In this document: positions 5,414 through 15,456 of the stretch, piece by piece
Layout: every line of letters starts with the position of its first letter
Numbering within the stretch: the stretch's first letter is position 1
Virus record (IMG/VR): IMGVR_UViG_3300022934_000066
Span: 1-37,215 of that record
DNA: 37,215 bases
Source of the DNA: a virus
Direction: 5' to 3' (one strand)
Made by a program: the position numbers and the translations under genes
The notes under the pieces: generated by a model
What the model was told of the DNA's origin: nothing
What the model saw: the letters and a program-made list of their open reading frames with translations, nothing else
Database searches by the model: none

Positions 5414-8400
5414 TTATCTAACTTTAAGTTTTGTAGATTTCTTTTTAGAAGCATCTTTTAATTCCCAATCACTCCATCCTAATAATTGAAATATTCTTAC
5501 CCAATTATCTAGATCTCTATCTGACGCACCTTTTAAATTTTCAATTTTTCTTTGCAATCTATCTAAAGGTATATTAAGTATTGAAGCTACATTTATTGCC
5601 GCTTCTAATGAAGGAGGTATATCATTATCATATTTACCTATTTCTGATAATGCTTTTATTTTTCTTAATTTATGATCAATTGGTGGGGATATATCAGAAA
5701 CAGAAAGTAATACGTTTGAAGAGTCACGTCTCCATTCATCTTTTTGCATTTCTTTATAATAAGCTAATCCAGTATTTTTAATCATCGATAATACAGCTCC
5801 TCCCAGCCCTACTCCTCTTAATATAGAATCAGACATGTTATTTATAATTCTAGGCACTTTATTGCTTTGAAGCATTGCTTGTAATTTAGTTTCATCTTCT
5901 TCTGCTTCTGCTGCAAATAAAGCATTTTGTAATGCGTTAAATATTATATTTTGAACTGTCATATAATATACGATTTTTGAAATATGCGTTTTTGCATCGC
6001 CTCTTTTATTAACTAAATCACTTAATGCTTTTTTAGTTAATCTTGTATATTGAAAGGGCGTATTAGCAAAGGCAAAAATTAATCTTCCAAAATCACTTGC
6101 TTGTATATTTGATATTCTTGAAGCGTCTGAAGATTGTTGTGAATCATTTGCAATACTTCTCCAATCATTATACGCTTTAGCTTCAGCATTTTTTTCAGAT
6201 AACCCTTCTTTTAAATAAGTGTTTATTCTATTTCTATAAAATGTTGCTCCACCTCCTGCAATTGCTAAGCTATCTGCAAATTGAGTTGGTATAAAACCAG
6301 CTTTTAATATAGCAGCCATAATTGCTTTAAATTTATTTTCACTTTTTACAGCATCGGCTAATTCAGCCTCTTGTACGTTTATTTTTAGCCCGTTTCTTCT
6401 ATTAACTAAAAAGTCTGAGTTTAATAATTTTAATAAATCTTTTGTGTATTGAGGAACATTAGCTAAAGCTTTACCTGCTTGAAGCGGGTTGTTATCTGTC
6501 CAGTTTAAATAATTAGCGGCTGATATTAATTGTAATGAAGCTGAACGCATATTAAAAAACATAATAGTTCCTATTGACCCATTAATAAAATCTAATGTAG
6601 CATTTGAAAATTTATTGTTTACTCTATTAACACCAGATTTCATTCTTTGAATTGTGTCTTCTAAATTTTTTACATAATCCGTTCCAAATGCCGCAGTTAA
6701 CTTAGTTTTGTTTTTGTCATTTAAAATTAACTTTACATTTTTATTCCATGCTTCTAAATACTTTGATCTTTTATTTTTGTTTATACTATTAGACAAATCT
6801 GTACCAATTTTTCCGGCAAACCAATTTGTATCAGGTTCAGGATATTTATCGCTTTTTGTTGCTTTCATTAACCCAAATGCAAATTTTCTTAAATCATTAT
6901 TTTTAGCTACATAATTACTTAATTTATCTGAATTTGTTTTACTTATACTTGGAATTGACATATTTTGTTGATTCCATATAAACACACGAACTGCATCTTC
7001 TACAGAAAAAGCGTCTAACCCTATTTCAGATAGTTTTTTATCTAATTTTTCAGGTGAAGCTTTAATTTGTTTTTTAAGATTTCTATAAGATTTTAATAAA
7101 GCTCTTCTATCTATTTCTAAATTAGCAACACCTCTATCATAAGGATCTAATAGCTTTTCTTTTATAAATTTAATATCAGCATCACCTTGTTGACCTTTAC
7201 CTGCTGCTTTTTGTAATAGTCCATAAAAATCTTCTGCACTATAAGGTAAAAATATATTCCATTTATTTTTATAATTTGCTTTTTTACCCAAATTAGCAGC
7301 TAAAGCTACATCTTTATCACTTCTTATAACTGCAGCTTCTTTTGATTTCCTATCTAACATATCAGCAAATTGAGCTGAGGCTGATTTTGAAAATTTTGTA
7401 ATATTATCATTTGTTAAAGCATCGGCTTGCTTTGCTAGTTTTTCTTTATAATTTACATCAAATAAATCCATATTTATATTACCTGTATCATCTACAAATT
7501 CTATTTGACTTAATAAATTATCTGAATATCTTGAAAAAGGAAATCCTCCTGCTACGGTTGCGTCTTTGCTTAAATATTCTGTTTGTAATGAATATGGAAT
7601 TGCTATTATAGCATTTTGAGAAAAGAACTTATCAAAAGCATTTTGTATTATTTTTTGATTTTCACTTTTACTTTTTGAAGGACTTACTAATGAAACTGCA
7701 TTTACCAACTCAATAGCATTTTCAGTAAAAGGTTTTGCGTGCTCCATTTCGTAATTTGCATTTCTTGTTTCCATAACTTCCGGAACCCAGCCCAAGAAGT
7801 AAGAAGCTCTTCTTAAAGTATTTCTTGATCTACCTGAAGTATCATGAAAAATAGTTGCAGCAATATATTCTTTATCAATTATACCATCGACCATAGCATT
7901 TGATAAACCTATATAATGATTTATAATTGATTTCTGTTTTTCAAGCGCTTTTTGATTTTCTAAATTAGCTTTTGTTTGATTATCTTTTGTAATTCTTGTT
8001 TTAGGACTTGTTGCGTTTTTTCTTGCTTTTGGATCTGTAGCAACTGCTAACCTACTATCAGACTGCGGTTCAACATCGGCTAAATCATAAAAATCATTAT
8101 ATTCTACAGCATTCAACCCGCCTAACATAAGATCATGTGCCTTATCTTTATGTCCCGGGGATTTTAAATAAGCTAAATCTACATAATCACCATCTACTAA
8201 CGCTCTAGATTGATTTACAAATTTTGCAACTTGTTCATCTGTATATTTTGTTATACCGCTTGTTTTAAATGGTAATTCAGTATTAAAATTAAATCTAACC
8301 TCGTCCGCCAACCCTTCAGCTTTAGATTTTGTAATAGAGTGTTTTATATATCTAGGCTTAGGCAGCTGGGATATTTCAAAAACTATTTGATCTAATGTTT

Positions 8401-11400
8401 CGTCAGGTATAATTCCTGTGTAAACTCTTTTAAATTGCGCGGCAGGGTCTTGCCCTAACTTCATATCTTTTATTCCCAATAATAATTTAGTATCATTTAC
8501 TAATGGATTTTCTTTTACCCAAGAGTCAAGAGTTTTACTATATTTTGTAAATCTTCCTCTTTCAATATTTCTTTCAAACTCTTCGTTAAACTCATTTATT
8601 GCGGTTTGCTGTGTTAAAGGAAGTTTTTCTTGTACAGCAGGATCATTTAACGCATCCATTGACTGATCAAATGCAATTTCTTTTGCTAATGTGTTTATTA
8701 TAAAAGCTTTTCTTTGTGCTGTATTGCTATGTTTTTTTGCAAACTCATTTAAAAAATCATTTTTAACTTCATTAAAAGATTTCTTTTTAAACACTAAATT
8801 ACCAGCGTATGATTTTTTACCAGTAAAACTTTCTAATACTCTTACAGGCTTGCCGTTTTTATCAAACTGTTGCTCTAAAAATAAATCTTTCAAAGCTTGG
8901 CTTTTAGTTAAATCTTGTAACGGTAATAAATTATATAAATTTTCTGCATTAGATTCTATATAACCAAAGAAATCATTATTATTAAAAGATCTTAATTCTG
9001 TAGCAACATCTTCGTATAACATGTTTCTTACTGCTATTTTGTACTTTTCCCTAAAGTTTCTACCTTTTTGTACATCAATTTGCGGGAGCATTGTGCTTAA
9101 TACTTTTTTAGAAGCATTAAAAGCTTTTACCTGTAATTCATTAGACAAATTTGCTCTATCTAATACGTTTCGTGTTTCTTGCGTTTTAGCTATTTTAATT
9201 TCTTCTGCTTGCGTTTCTTCTCTTTCTACTTGCTCTGGCAGTGTTTCTTGCGCAGCTACATCTACTCTTTCTGTAACATCATCAGTAAATTGTTGACCAA
9301 ATAAATCGCTAGCCATTTTATTCATTCTTAATGGAAGTAATTTTGCAACATAACCAGATAACGTACCACGTCCGTCATAGCTATTTATAAGGTCTATAAT
9401 GCCTCCTTTTTCATAAAGAGCATTTTGTACTAGGTCTTCTTTTAAAACGTTAAAATCGGGGACGTTTTTATATTTGTTAATTAATTTATTTACTAATGGT
9501 TCATATAACAATGTTATATCAAAAGGTGTTGCACCCGATTCATAAGCGTTATCTATTTCTTTTGATTTAGATTTTTTAATTACAACATCCTCAGGCGTAA
9601 CTTTTTGTATTTGACCGTCTCCAACTAATCTTACACCTAATATTTTATCTGATTTTTGTATATGTTTTGTATAATTTCTTATAAAGTCGAATACTTCTTT
9701 ACCATTTGTTAGCTTAACTTCTGCAAACCCTAATCCTTGCATAGTATTTGTATATGCGCTTGCAAGTTTATTAGCTATACCTTTTTCTTCTACAACATTA
9801 ATTTTTTCATTAGCAACAATATCTGAAAACATAGAAAAATATTCTTCTAAAGCGCCCTCTGAAAAGTTTCCATCTTTATCTATATAGCCATTTTGTTTAA
9901 GTCTTTCGTCTATTCTAGTTAATATATTTCCGTTTCCTGACTCTACTAAATAGCTCTTAAAAGACTCTACTAAAGGAGACATTGATGTATTATCTGTTTT
10001 AAAATATTTTGAAAGTAAATAATGAAGTTTTTCGTGACCTAAAACATTTGTTTGTTGAGTTGCTGACGCAACAGGAAGGTTTATCAATATTTTAGATTGT
10101 TCTGTTTTTGTAGATGGTGAAACAAATATTCCATCAGATGATTTAAAATTAGAATATTGTTGCTCAGCCTTTTCTATTTGTGTAGGGGTTTCTAAAATTT
10201 CAACATCTAAATCTTTAAATTTTGATTTTCTAATTTTTGAAACAATATTTTCAGAAGCTTTTAATGTTTCGGATATAACTTGTTCAGTTTTTAAATCTGT
10301 TCCTAATTGTTTATATCCAATAATATTTTCTAAATTTTTATATTCATTTTTAATTTGTTTACTTAATTCCTTTTTTTGTTCAGGTGTTTTAGTAAAACTT
10401 TTATTGTATAAAATATCATAACCAGAATTTATATTATCTATTGTTTCTGCATAAGCAATTTTTTCTTTTTTAGTTAAGTTATTAAAAGATTCAACAATAT
10501 TTGTTTTGGTAGTATTGATTTCATTATCTATAGCTTGTATTTTTTTATCAATAGAATTTTTGCCTCTTTTAGTATTAACTATATTTTTTTGAGCAATAAG
10601 TTCAAGTTTTTTAAACTCTTGTTTTGCAAGATTATTTTTTACAGAATTAGGAGCAATATGCATTGCTATGTTTTGATTTGTAGGATCGCTCGAATTTATA
10701 GTTATTGTAGATGCTCCTCCACCTAAAACAGTTCCAACAGCAAATTCATCAACCATTGCTCTACCAATATTTCTAAATTCTTCTTCAGTAATATTACCAT
10801 CATAAGCAACTGCTTGAATAGTTTCATTAAAACCAGCCGCTGCTCCTTCTGTAACACCTTCACCAAAAGATCTTTGTAAAAACTTTGTTCCTAATTTTTT
10901 TGTAGCCTCTTGTACTAATTGTTTATTAGTTCCAGCTCCCGCAAGCGTTCTAGCGCCTTTTAAAATTTTTACACCAATTCTTTCAGAAACAGCCTCTATC
11001 CCTCCTTGTAGGTTTGAAATAAAAAACGCTTTATGTAAAGACGTATCAGGGTTTTCTTGCATAGTTCTTTCAAAAGCACCACCCGCTGCGGATGCTCCTA
11101 ATGTAGTAGCACCTCCAATACCTGTAAAAGCAACAAGTAAAGACGGTAAAGCCGTAAAAGCTTCATTAACTATTTTATCAGACATTTCGCCTATTCTCCC
11201 CTGTTTAAATAAATCTCCTGTATTAGCTTGGCTACCGTCGTCGTTATAATATTTACGACTAATATTTGTAAATATATTATTATATTTTTTCCATTCTGAA
11301 GTATCGATAAGTCCTTGATCTTCTTTTAATGGGGCTATATTTGATCGTATAATTTTTTGAGCTTGTGCAGAGGCTACAGAAGCTGGAGATGGAATTGGAC

Positions 11401-11821
11401 CACCTACTTGCACGCCTGCATCTATATATTCTACAGCGTTTCTAATAAGCTCGCTTGCCCCACCTAAAAATTGAGCCGCACCTTTTCTAACAAATCCTGG
11501 TATTTTTGCGCCTGACCCAATATTTGTAGCATCAACAATTGCATTAATTTGTGCTTGTCGTACGTCTTCCTGCTCTTCTAGTCTTTCACGTACAGGTTTT
11601 GATACCAATAAATCTGCTACCGAGCTGGAGCCCCCATCGGCCGTTACATTTTCTGGTGCCGCAGTCACAGCCGTCCCCGCAACACCTGTTTGAAAATCCT
11701 CTTTGATTTCTATATCTGGATTTTTTTCAAGTAATTCGTCTAAAGAAAGATTATTTTGTGAAGCGTAATTTTCTAAATAATCTTTAGTAAATTCCTGCCC
11801 TTGGTATATGTATGTTTCCAT
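5414..11821 (-). CDS. Giant polyvalent virion protein with metallopeptidase motif and sigma-70 region 2-like segment
   Basis: A 2135-aa protein, largest in the window, placed with internal-virion genes. The N-terminal 380 residues include Gly/Ala-rich hydrophobic segments (about 225-260 and 355-375) able to enter membranes. Residues 596-600 are HEKLH, an HExxH zinc peptidase motif, followed by a possible third ligand in 'ALEEYFSMF' (E659/E660). Residues 765-842 resemble sigma-70 region 2: 'YEPLVNKLINKY', 'EDLVQNALYEKGGI', 'SYDGRGTLSGYV' and 'LRMNKM'. An acidic linker (855-880) follows. The C-terminal 500 residues, with 'FGRLIFAFANTPFQYTRL', resemble large polyvalent-protein-associated domains seen in other phages. 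Such proteins are thought to be packaged and injected with DNA. Domain calls are by eye; the combined role is inferred. Confidence 0.75.
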   Translation of the reverse strand: METYIYQGQEFTKDYLENYASQNNLSLDELLEKNPDIEIKEDFQTGVAGTAVTAAPENVTADGGSSSVADLLVSKPVRERLEEQEDVRQAQINAIVDATNIGSGAKIPGFVRKGAAQFLGGASELIRNAVEYIDAGVQVGGPIPSPASVASAQAQKIIRSNIAPLKEDQGLIDTSEWKKYNNIFTNISRKYYNDDGSQANTGDLFKQGRIGEMSDKIVNEAFTALPSLLVAFTGIGGATTLGASAAGGAFERTMQENPDTSLHKAFFISNLQGGIEAVSERIGVKILKGARTLAGAGTNKQLVQEATKKLGTKFLQRSFGEGVTEGAAAGFNETIQAVAYDGNITEEEFRNIGRAMVDEFAVGTVLGGGASTITINSSDPTNQNIAMHIAPNSVKNNLAKQEFKKLELIAQKNIVNTKRGKNSIDKKIQAIDNEINTTKTNIVESFNNLTKKEKIAYAETIDNINSGYDILYNKSFTKTPEQKKELSKQIKNEYKNLENIIGYKQLGTDLKTEQVISETLKASENIVSKIRKSKFKDLDVEILETPTQIEKAEQQYSNFKSSDGIFVSPSTKTEQSKILINLPVASATQQTNVLGHEKLHYLLSKYFKTDNTSMSPLVESFKSYLVESGNGNILTRIDERLKQNGYIDKDGNFSEGALEEYFSMFSDIVANEKINVVEEKGIANKLASAYTNTMQGLGFAEVKLTNGKEVFDFIRNYTKHIQKSDKILGVRLVGDGQIQKVTPEDVVIKKSKSKEIDNAYESGATPFDITLLYEPLVNKLINKYKNVPDFNVLKEDLVQNALYEKGGIIDLINSYDGRGTLSGYVAKLLPLRMNKMASDLFGQQFTDDVTERVDVAAQETLPEQVEREETQAEEIKIAKTQETRNVLDRANLSNELQVKAFNASKKVLSTMLPQIDVQKGRNFREKYKIAVRNMLYEDVATELRSFNNNDFFGYIESNAENLYNLLPLQDLTKSQALKDLFLEQQFDKNGKPVRVLESFTGKKSYAGNLVFKKKSFNEVKNDFLNEFAKKHSNTAQRKAFIINTLAKEIAFDQSMDALNDPAVQEKLPLTQQTAINEFNEEFERNIERGRFTKYSKTLDSWVKENPLVNDTKLLLGIKDMKLGQDPAAQFKRVYTGIIPDETLDQIVFEISQLPKPRYIKHSITKSKAEGLADEVRFNFNTELPFKTSGITKYTDEQVAKFVNQSRALVDGDYVDLAYLKSPGHKDKAHDLMLGGLNAVEYNDFYDLADVEPQSDSRLAVATDPKARKNATSPKTRITKDNQTKANLENQKALEKQKSIINHYIGLSNAMVDGIIDKEYIAATIFHDTSGRSRNTLRRASYFLGWVPEVMETRNANYEMEHAKPFTENAIELVNAVSLVSPSKSKSENQKIIQNAFDKFFSQNAIIAIPYSLQTEYLSKDATVAGGFPFSRYSDNLLSQIEFVDDTGNINMDLFDVNYKEKLAKQADALTNDNITKFSKSASAQFADMLDRKSKEAAVIRSDKDVALAANLGKKANYKNKWNIFLPYSAEDFYGLLQKAAGKGQQGDADIKFIKEKLLDPYDRGVANLEIDRRALLKSYRNLKKQIKASPEKLDKKLSEIGLDAFSVEDAVRVFIWNQQNMSIPSISKTNSDKLSNYVAKNNDLRKFAFGLMKATKSDKYPEPDTNWFAGKIGTDLSNSINKNKRSKYLEAWNKNVKLILNDKNKTKLTAAFGTDYVKNLEDTIQRMKSGVNRVNNKFSNATLDFINGSIGTIMFFNMRSASLQLISAANYLNWTDNNPLQAGKALANVPQYTKDLLKLLNSDFLVNRRNGLKINVQEAELADAVKSENKFKAIMAAILKAGFIPTQFADSLAIAGGGATFYRNRINTYLKEGLSEKNAEAKAYNDWRSIANDSQQSSDASRISNIQASDFGRLIFAFANTPFQYTRLTKKALSDLVNKRGDAKTHISKIVYYMTVQNIIFNALQNALFAAEAEEDETKLQAMLQSNKVPRIINNMSDSILRGVGLGGAVLSMIKNTGLAYYKEMQKDEWRRDSSNVLLSVSDISPPIDHKLRKIKALSEIGKYDNDIPPSLEAAINVASILNIPLDRLQRKIENLKGASDRDLDNWVRIFQLLGWSDWELKDASKKKSTKLKVR
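9296..9529 (-). other. Sigma-70 region 2-like segment within the giant virion protein
   Basis: This span encodes residues 765-842 of the 2135-aa protein. The order 'Tyr-x-Pro-Leu-Val', 'Glu-Asp-Leu-Val-Gln', a long helix, 'Tyr-Asp-Gly-Arg-Gly-Thr-Leu-Ser-Gly-Tyr-Val' and a basic helix with 'LRMNKM' follows the pattern of sigma regions 2.1-2.4, where Glu-Asp-Leu-x-Gln is the most conserved part and contacts RNA polymerase beta-prime. No region 4 helix-turn-helix is visible after it. Confidence 0.5.
10022..10036 (-). other. HExxH metallopeptidase motif in the giant virion protein
   Basis: The bases encode HEKLH (residues 596-600), preceded by 'NVLG' and followed by a hydrophobic helix, as in zincin peptidases. 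A Glu-Glu-Tyr-Phe helix 59 residues later could give the third zinc ligand. It may process the virion polyprotein or open the host envelope; activity is untested. Confidence 0.5.
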
Positions 11822-11824
11822 GTA

Positions 11825-13531
11825 TTATTCAATATTTAAGCCTAACGGATTTGCACTAGTTACGGGTATTCCAAATAAATTTGCTAATTCTTGTTGAAAT
11901 AAAAAGTAATTATTATTATTATTTTCATAAATTTCTTGCAGCTTTTCACCCGAAGTTTTTACACCACTAAAGTTTAAGCGGTATGCTATTAAATCAAACA
12001 AAGTAGTATCTTTTGTTAATTTAAATTCAGTTTTAGCCCCTTGTTCAACTTTTGTACCTAATGTTGATTTACGTAAATTTAATTGATAATAAGGATTATT
12101 TTCATTTCCAAAATTGGTAAATGTTTCATCTTCTTTTTTACTTTTCAATATTTCCATACCTAAATTATCTATTAAGTATTCATGTATTTTAGCTAAAGCC
12201 TCATCACTTTCAATATTTACTTTATATTTATCTTCTGGATTTACTGCTGGCCCAGGTTCAAATGCTTCTGGTATAAGTATACCACTTTCAAGTCCATTAT
12301 TTATATTACCACCTACAATACCCGTTAGTTCAAGTAATTCATTATATTTTTCAATACTTGCGTTAGAAGGAGTTTTAGGTTTTACGGTTTTTACTTTTGA
12401 TGGTCCAGATTGTAATTGTGTAACACCTTCAAAATATGGTTTTAATCCTGTAGATTTTAAAGATCTTACAATTAAATCTTCTTCCGCTATATCATAAGCT
12501 ATTGCCTGTACACTTTTTTCAGTTCCATCATTTAACTTAACCATTTGACCCGGTTTAAATGGAGTAAGTAGTTTTTTGTATAAATCTTGTTCATCTGCTA
12601 CATTATGGTTTTTTGCCATAATAGCAGCGCTTTGAGCAATTCGTGTTTCATATTCAACCCCACTCCCATGCATTTCATCTAAAAAGTGTGTTTCTAATTC
12701 TTGTTTAGTAAATATATCTGAAGCAGCATTAATTGCTCTTGCTTGATTTTTTAATGCATCAATACCACCTGCTTTCATTCTTGTAACTGGTGTTAATCTT
12801 TGCTTGTTATTACCTAAATCTCTTGAAATTTCTTCAACTTCCAAATATTGTGGAGCAATAGAAACAGCCTGTGTTCCTAATCCTTTTAATTTTTTACCTA
12901 AATCTCCATTAGGAGTATAATCGTTTCTTAATAATATATTTTCAGTTTTAATAGATTGAAGTTTACTATAATCAAATTCAACTGGATTATTTTCGCTATC
13001 GTTATACTTTAAAATTGTTTCCCCCTTGTCATTACGAGTTATTTGAAAATTACTTTCATTAGGATTTTCAATTGCATTTAACAAACCAAAAACTTCATGG
13101 TCATTTCTTGAAGACAATAATGTTTTATTCGCATTTATATATGTAAGAACATCATTTAAATTTTTACTCGCTCCTGCAGCATCATATACTTCTTGTATTA
13201 AATTATTTTTAAAAGCATTGTATTCTTTAGCGTCAATTTTGCCATTAGCATAGCTTTTTTCATTTTCATACCATGCGTCCGCATTTTTTTGTAAATGCTC
13301 TTCAAACATTGTTTCAAAATTTCCTGATTTTGATGTTACAAGGTTTCTTATATTTTGTTGATATTGTGCGGTTGACGCAGCCATTCTTTCTTTAGTTCTT
13401 TTTTGAACTGCTAAAGCTGATGTAATAGGCTGTAATGCGCTTGCAACCATATTTGCACCATATGCCATGTTCTTCGCAAAGATTTCACCATAGTTAGGTG
13501 GTACTATTATTTTGGGATTTCTATAACTCAT
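11825..13531 (-). CDS. Internal virion / tail-associated protein, unknown
   Basis: A 568-aa soluble protein encoded between the 634-aa internal-virion-like protein and the giant polyvalent protein, with gaps of 10 and 3 bp. The N-terminus (residues 1-60, 'YGEIFAKNMAYGANMVASAL') is an Ala-rich helix of the kind found at the start of internal virion proteins. Most of the rest is charged and helical, with 'FKPGQMVKLNDGTEKSVQAI' near residues 333-352 as a possible small beta domain. No catalytic motif is recognised. In T7-like and crAss-like phages such proteins sit inside the capsid and are ejected to form a channel; by order and composition this is the likely role, but it is not proven by sequence. 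Confidence 0.6.
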   Translation of the reverse strand: MSYRNPKIIVPPNYGEIFAKNMAYGANMVASALQPITSALAVQKRTKERMAASTAQYQQNIRNLVTSKSGNFETMFEEHLQKNADAWYENEKSYANGKIDAKEYNAFKNNLIQEVYDAAGASKNLNDVLTYINANKTLLSSRNDHEVFGLLNAIENPNESNFQITRNDKGETILKYNDSENNPVEFDYSKLQSIKTENILLRNDYTPNGDLGKKLKGLGTQAVSIAPQYLEVEEISRDLGNNKQRLTPVTRMKAGGIDALKNQARAINAASDIFTKQELETHFLDEMHGSGVEYETRIAQSAAIMAKNHNVADEQDLYKKLLTPFKPGQMVKLNDGTEKSVQAIAYDIAEEDLIVRSLKSTGLKPYFEGVTQLQSGPSKVKTVKPKTPSNASIEKYNELLELTGIVGGNINNGLESGILIPEAFEPGPAVNPEDKYKVNIESDEALAKIHEYLIDNLGMEILKSKKEDETFTNFGNENNPYYQLNLRKSTLGTKVEQGAKTEFKLTKDTTLFDLIAYRLNFSGVKTSGEKLQEIYENNNNNYFLFQQELANLFGIPVTSANPLGLNIE

Positions 13532-13541
13532 AATTTAAATT

Positions 13542-15446
13542 TTATCCTCCAGGTTTAATCAAAGAAGCTCCTAAGGTTCCTGCTAATTGTAATAATCCAC
13601 CTGTTAAAGCACCTGCAGACGCTCTACGAGATGCTTCTGCTGCTTGTTGATTTACCATAGATTGTGTTTGAAGATTTGCTAACCTATCTAAATTTCTTTG
13701 GCTTCTGTCTTCAGCAATACCTTGTTGATATTGAATGCCTGCTACATCAGCTTCTCTTAAAGCTTGTTGTTCACTAAATCTTGCAGCTTGTGTTCTAAGC
13801 GCTTCTTGTAATTGAATTTGCTGTTGTCTTCCTCTTTCATCAAACCTTGCTTGATCTACCCTTCTTGCTTCTGCTAAAGCTGTATCATCAAGTCTTCTTC
13901 CTTCCGTTTGTCTTAATTGCTCAAGTCTTAATCTTTCGCCAAATTGAATATCTTGTAAACGTCTTGCTTCATTCATTCTAATTTGTTCAACTTGCTGCTG
14001 CCCCCTTGCTCTTAATTCATTGTTTCTAGCTTCTTGTTGCTCGATATCAGCAGCTATACCTAATTTACTTGCGGCTGCTGCTTGTGCAATTGCAGTTGCC
14101 CCGGATGCACCAAATCCACCAACTCTCATTGTGGCTACTTGATTTGCTAGCGCTTGATCTGCTTGTTCTGATTTTAATTGTGCTGTTTGTGTAGCAATTT
14201 GTAAGTCAGCCATTGTATTAGACGCTAAAGTACTTGTGTCCGATGCAATACCTGAAAAATCTTGCGCACCTGTAGTTAAATCTCTAATTAATGCAGATCT
14301 ATCTTGTATTAAATCAGTTCTTGCATTTTCACCCATTACAAGATCGCTTCTATCTTGTATAATACCGCTTACATCTCTAAATCTACCAAAAGGATTTTGT
14401 ATATTACTACCGGGATATAACTGCCCTCCAAGTGGAACTTTATATAATTGTTTTATAGAGCTACCCATAGGAGTCGGCAATCCGTTTACTATTTGATCTG
14501 TAACTGAACCTCCTGTTTGTATGTTTGTATAGTATTGCTCATTGATTGCATCTAAATCTAATTGCCCATCTTCTGTTTTAGGCATTTGATCTAATATACT
14601 CGTCATTTGCTCTTCTGTAGGCAAGAAATCTTTTATTTTTTCAACACCTTCTGCAATGGCTTTTTTTGTAGCCTCTGGAAACTCTAATCTTTCATTACCA
14701 TTTTCATCAGTAACAAGAGTGGGGACTTCATCTGGATTAGGCGGCTTTGGACCAGTATATTCAGCTTCTGGGTCATAATACTTACTATTGGGATTTGTAG
14801 ATTGATAATCGCCTCCAACTGCTTCTTCAAAACCTGGTTGAGATTCCCAATACGGAACATCCATTACACCATCCATTTGATTAAGCTGATTTAACTTTTT
14901 ATCAATTTCTGCTGCATCTAAATTTAATCCTGCTAAATCTGATAAAGTAGGTGCTTTAGCTCTTTTTGATTCTGTTTTACCTTTAGGACTTGTAGTTGTT
15001 GTTACAAATTCTCCAGTGCTTGGATCAAACTGAACACTAAACGAGTCTGTATCAAATCCTGGAGTAAATTGCATTCCCCCTGCTATTCCTGTTGCACCCA
15101 TATTTGTAAACTGCATAGTTGGATCAAACAATAAAGCAGGATTTTGTTTTAATTTAGCTTGCATTTCACTTATAGATTGTTGATCAAAACCTTCTACTTG
15201 AAAGTTTTGTGCATAATTAGCAAATCTTTGTGCAGCTGCTTCTGCCTCTGCTTCTGCATCTTTCTCAGCTTGCTTAGCTCTTTTGTTTTCATCTATACTT
15301 TTAAACAGACCTACTAAACTTGTAAAAGCGCCTACTGGACCTAATATTCCCATTACAGAACTTCCTAATCCTGCCCCACTGGCTGCCGCTCCTGTTGCAG
15401 AGGCACCAGCGGTATCAAAAATTCCAGGTATTCCTTTTATTGCCAT
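13542..15446 (-). CDS. Internal virion protein with long coiled coil (T7 gp14-like context)
   Basis: A 634-aa protein. The N-terminus (residues 1-50) is Gly/Ala-rich and hydrophobic ('FDTAGASATGAAASGAGLGS', 'VMGILGPVGAFTSLVGLF'), suggesting membrane insertion. Residues 250-400 are acidic and polar. A Gly-rich turn 'MRVGGFGASGATAIAQAA' near 445 is followed by a Gln/Arg/Glu-rich helical region of about 140 residues (roughly 465-605) with repeated 'EARR', 'QLRQ' and 'LQ' units, then a hydrophobic tail 'GALTGGLLQLAGTLGASLI'. Such an Ala-rich start plus Arg/Gln-rich coiled coil is typical of internal core proteins that make the ejection channel in short-tailed phages. Assignment rests on composition and gene order. 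Confidence 0.6.
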   Translation of the reverse strand: MAIKGIPGIFDTAGASATGAAASGAGLGSSVMGILGPVGAFTSLVGLFKSIDENKRAKQAEKDAEAEAEAAAQRFANYAQNFQVEGFDQQSISEMQAKLKQNPALLFDPTMQFTNMGATGIAGGMQFTPGFDTDSFSVQFDPSTGEFVTTTTSPKGKTESKRAKAPTLSDLAGLNLDAAEIDKKLNQLNQMDGVMDVPYWESQPGFEEAVGGDYQSTNPNSKYYDPEAEYTGPKPPNPDEVPTLVTDENGNERLEFPEATKKAIAEGVEKIKDFLPTEEQMTSILDQMPKTEDGQLDLDAINEQYYTNIQTGGSVTDQIVNGLPTPMGSSIKQLYKVPLGGQLYPGSNIQNPFGRFRDVSGIIQDRSDLVMGENARTDLIQDRSALIRDLTTGAQDFSGIASDTSTLASNTMADLQIATQTAQLKSEQADQALANQVATMRVGGFGASGATAIAQAAAASKLGIAADIEQQEARNNELRARGQQQVEQIRMNEARRLQDIQFGERLRLEQLRQTEGRRLDDTALAEARRVDQARFDERGRQQQIQLQEALRTQAARFSEQQALREADVAGIQYQQGIAEDRSQRNLDRLANLQTQSMVNQQAAEASRRASAGALTGGLLQLAGTLGASLIKPGG

Positions 15447-15456
15447 ATTTAAAATT

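Noticed and set aside
5414-11821. 'NYEMEHAKPF' in the giant protein as an HNH nuclease centre
   Set aside because: Only one Glu-His pair is present and no second His/Asn with zinc-finger or beta-beta-alpha context could be seen.
12114-12497. 127-codon plus-strand ORF opposite the 568-aa gene
   Set aside because: It is the complement of a convincing structural gene. Its composition (Ser/Leu/Ile/Pro-rich) is that of an antisense shadow, with no start signal.
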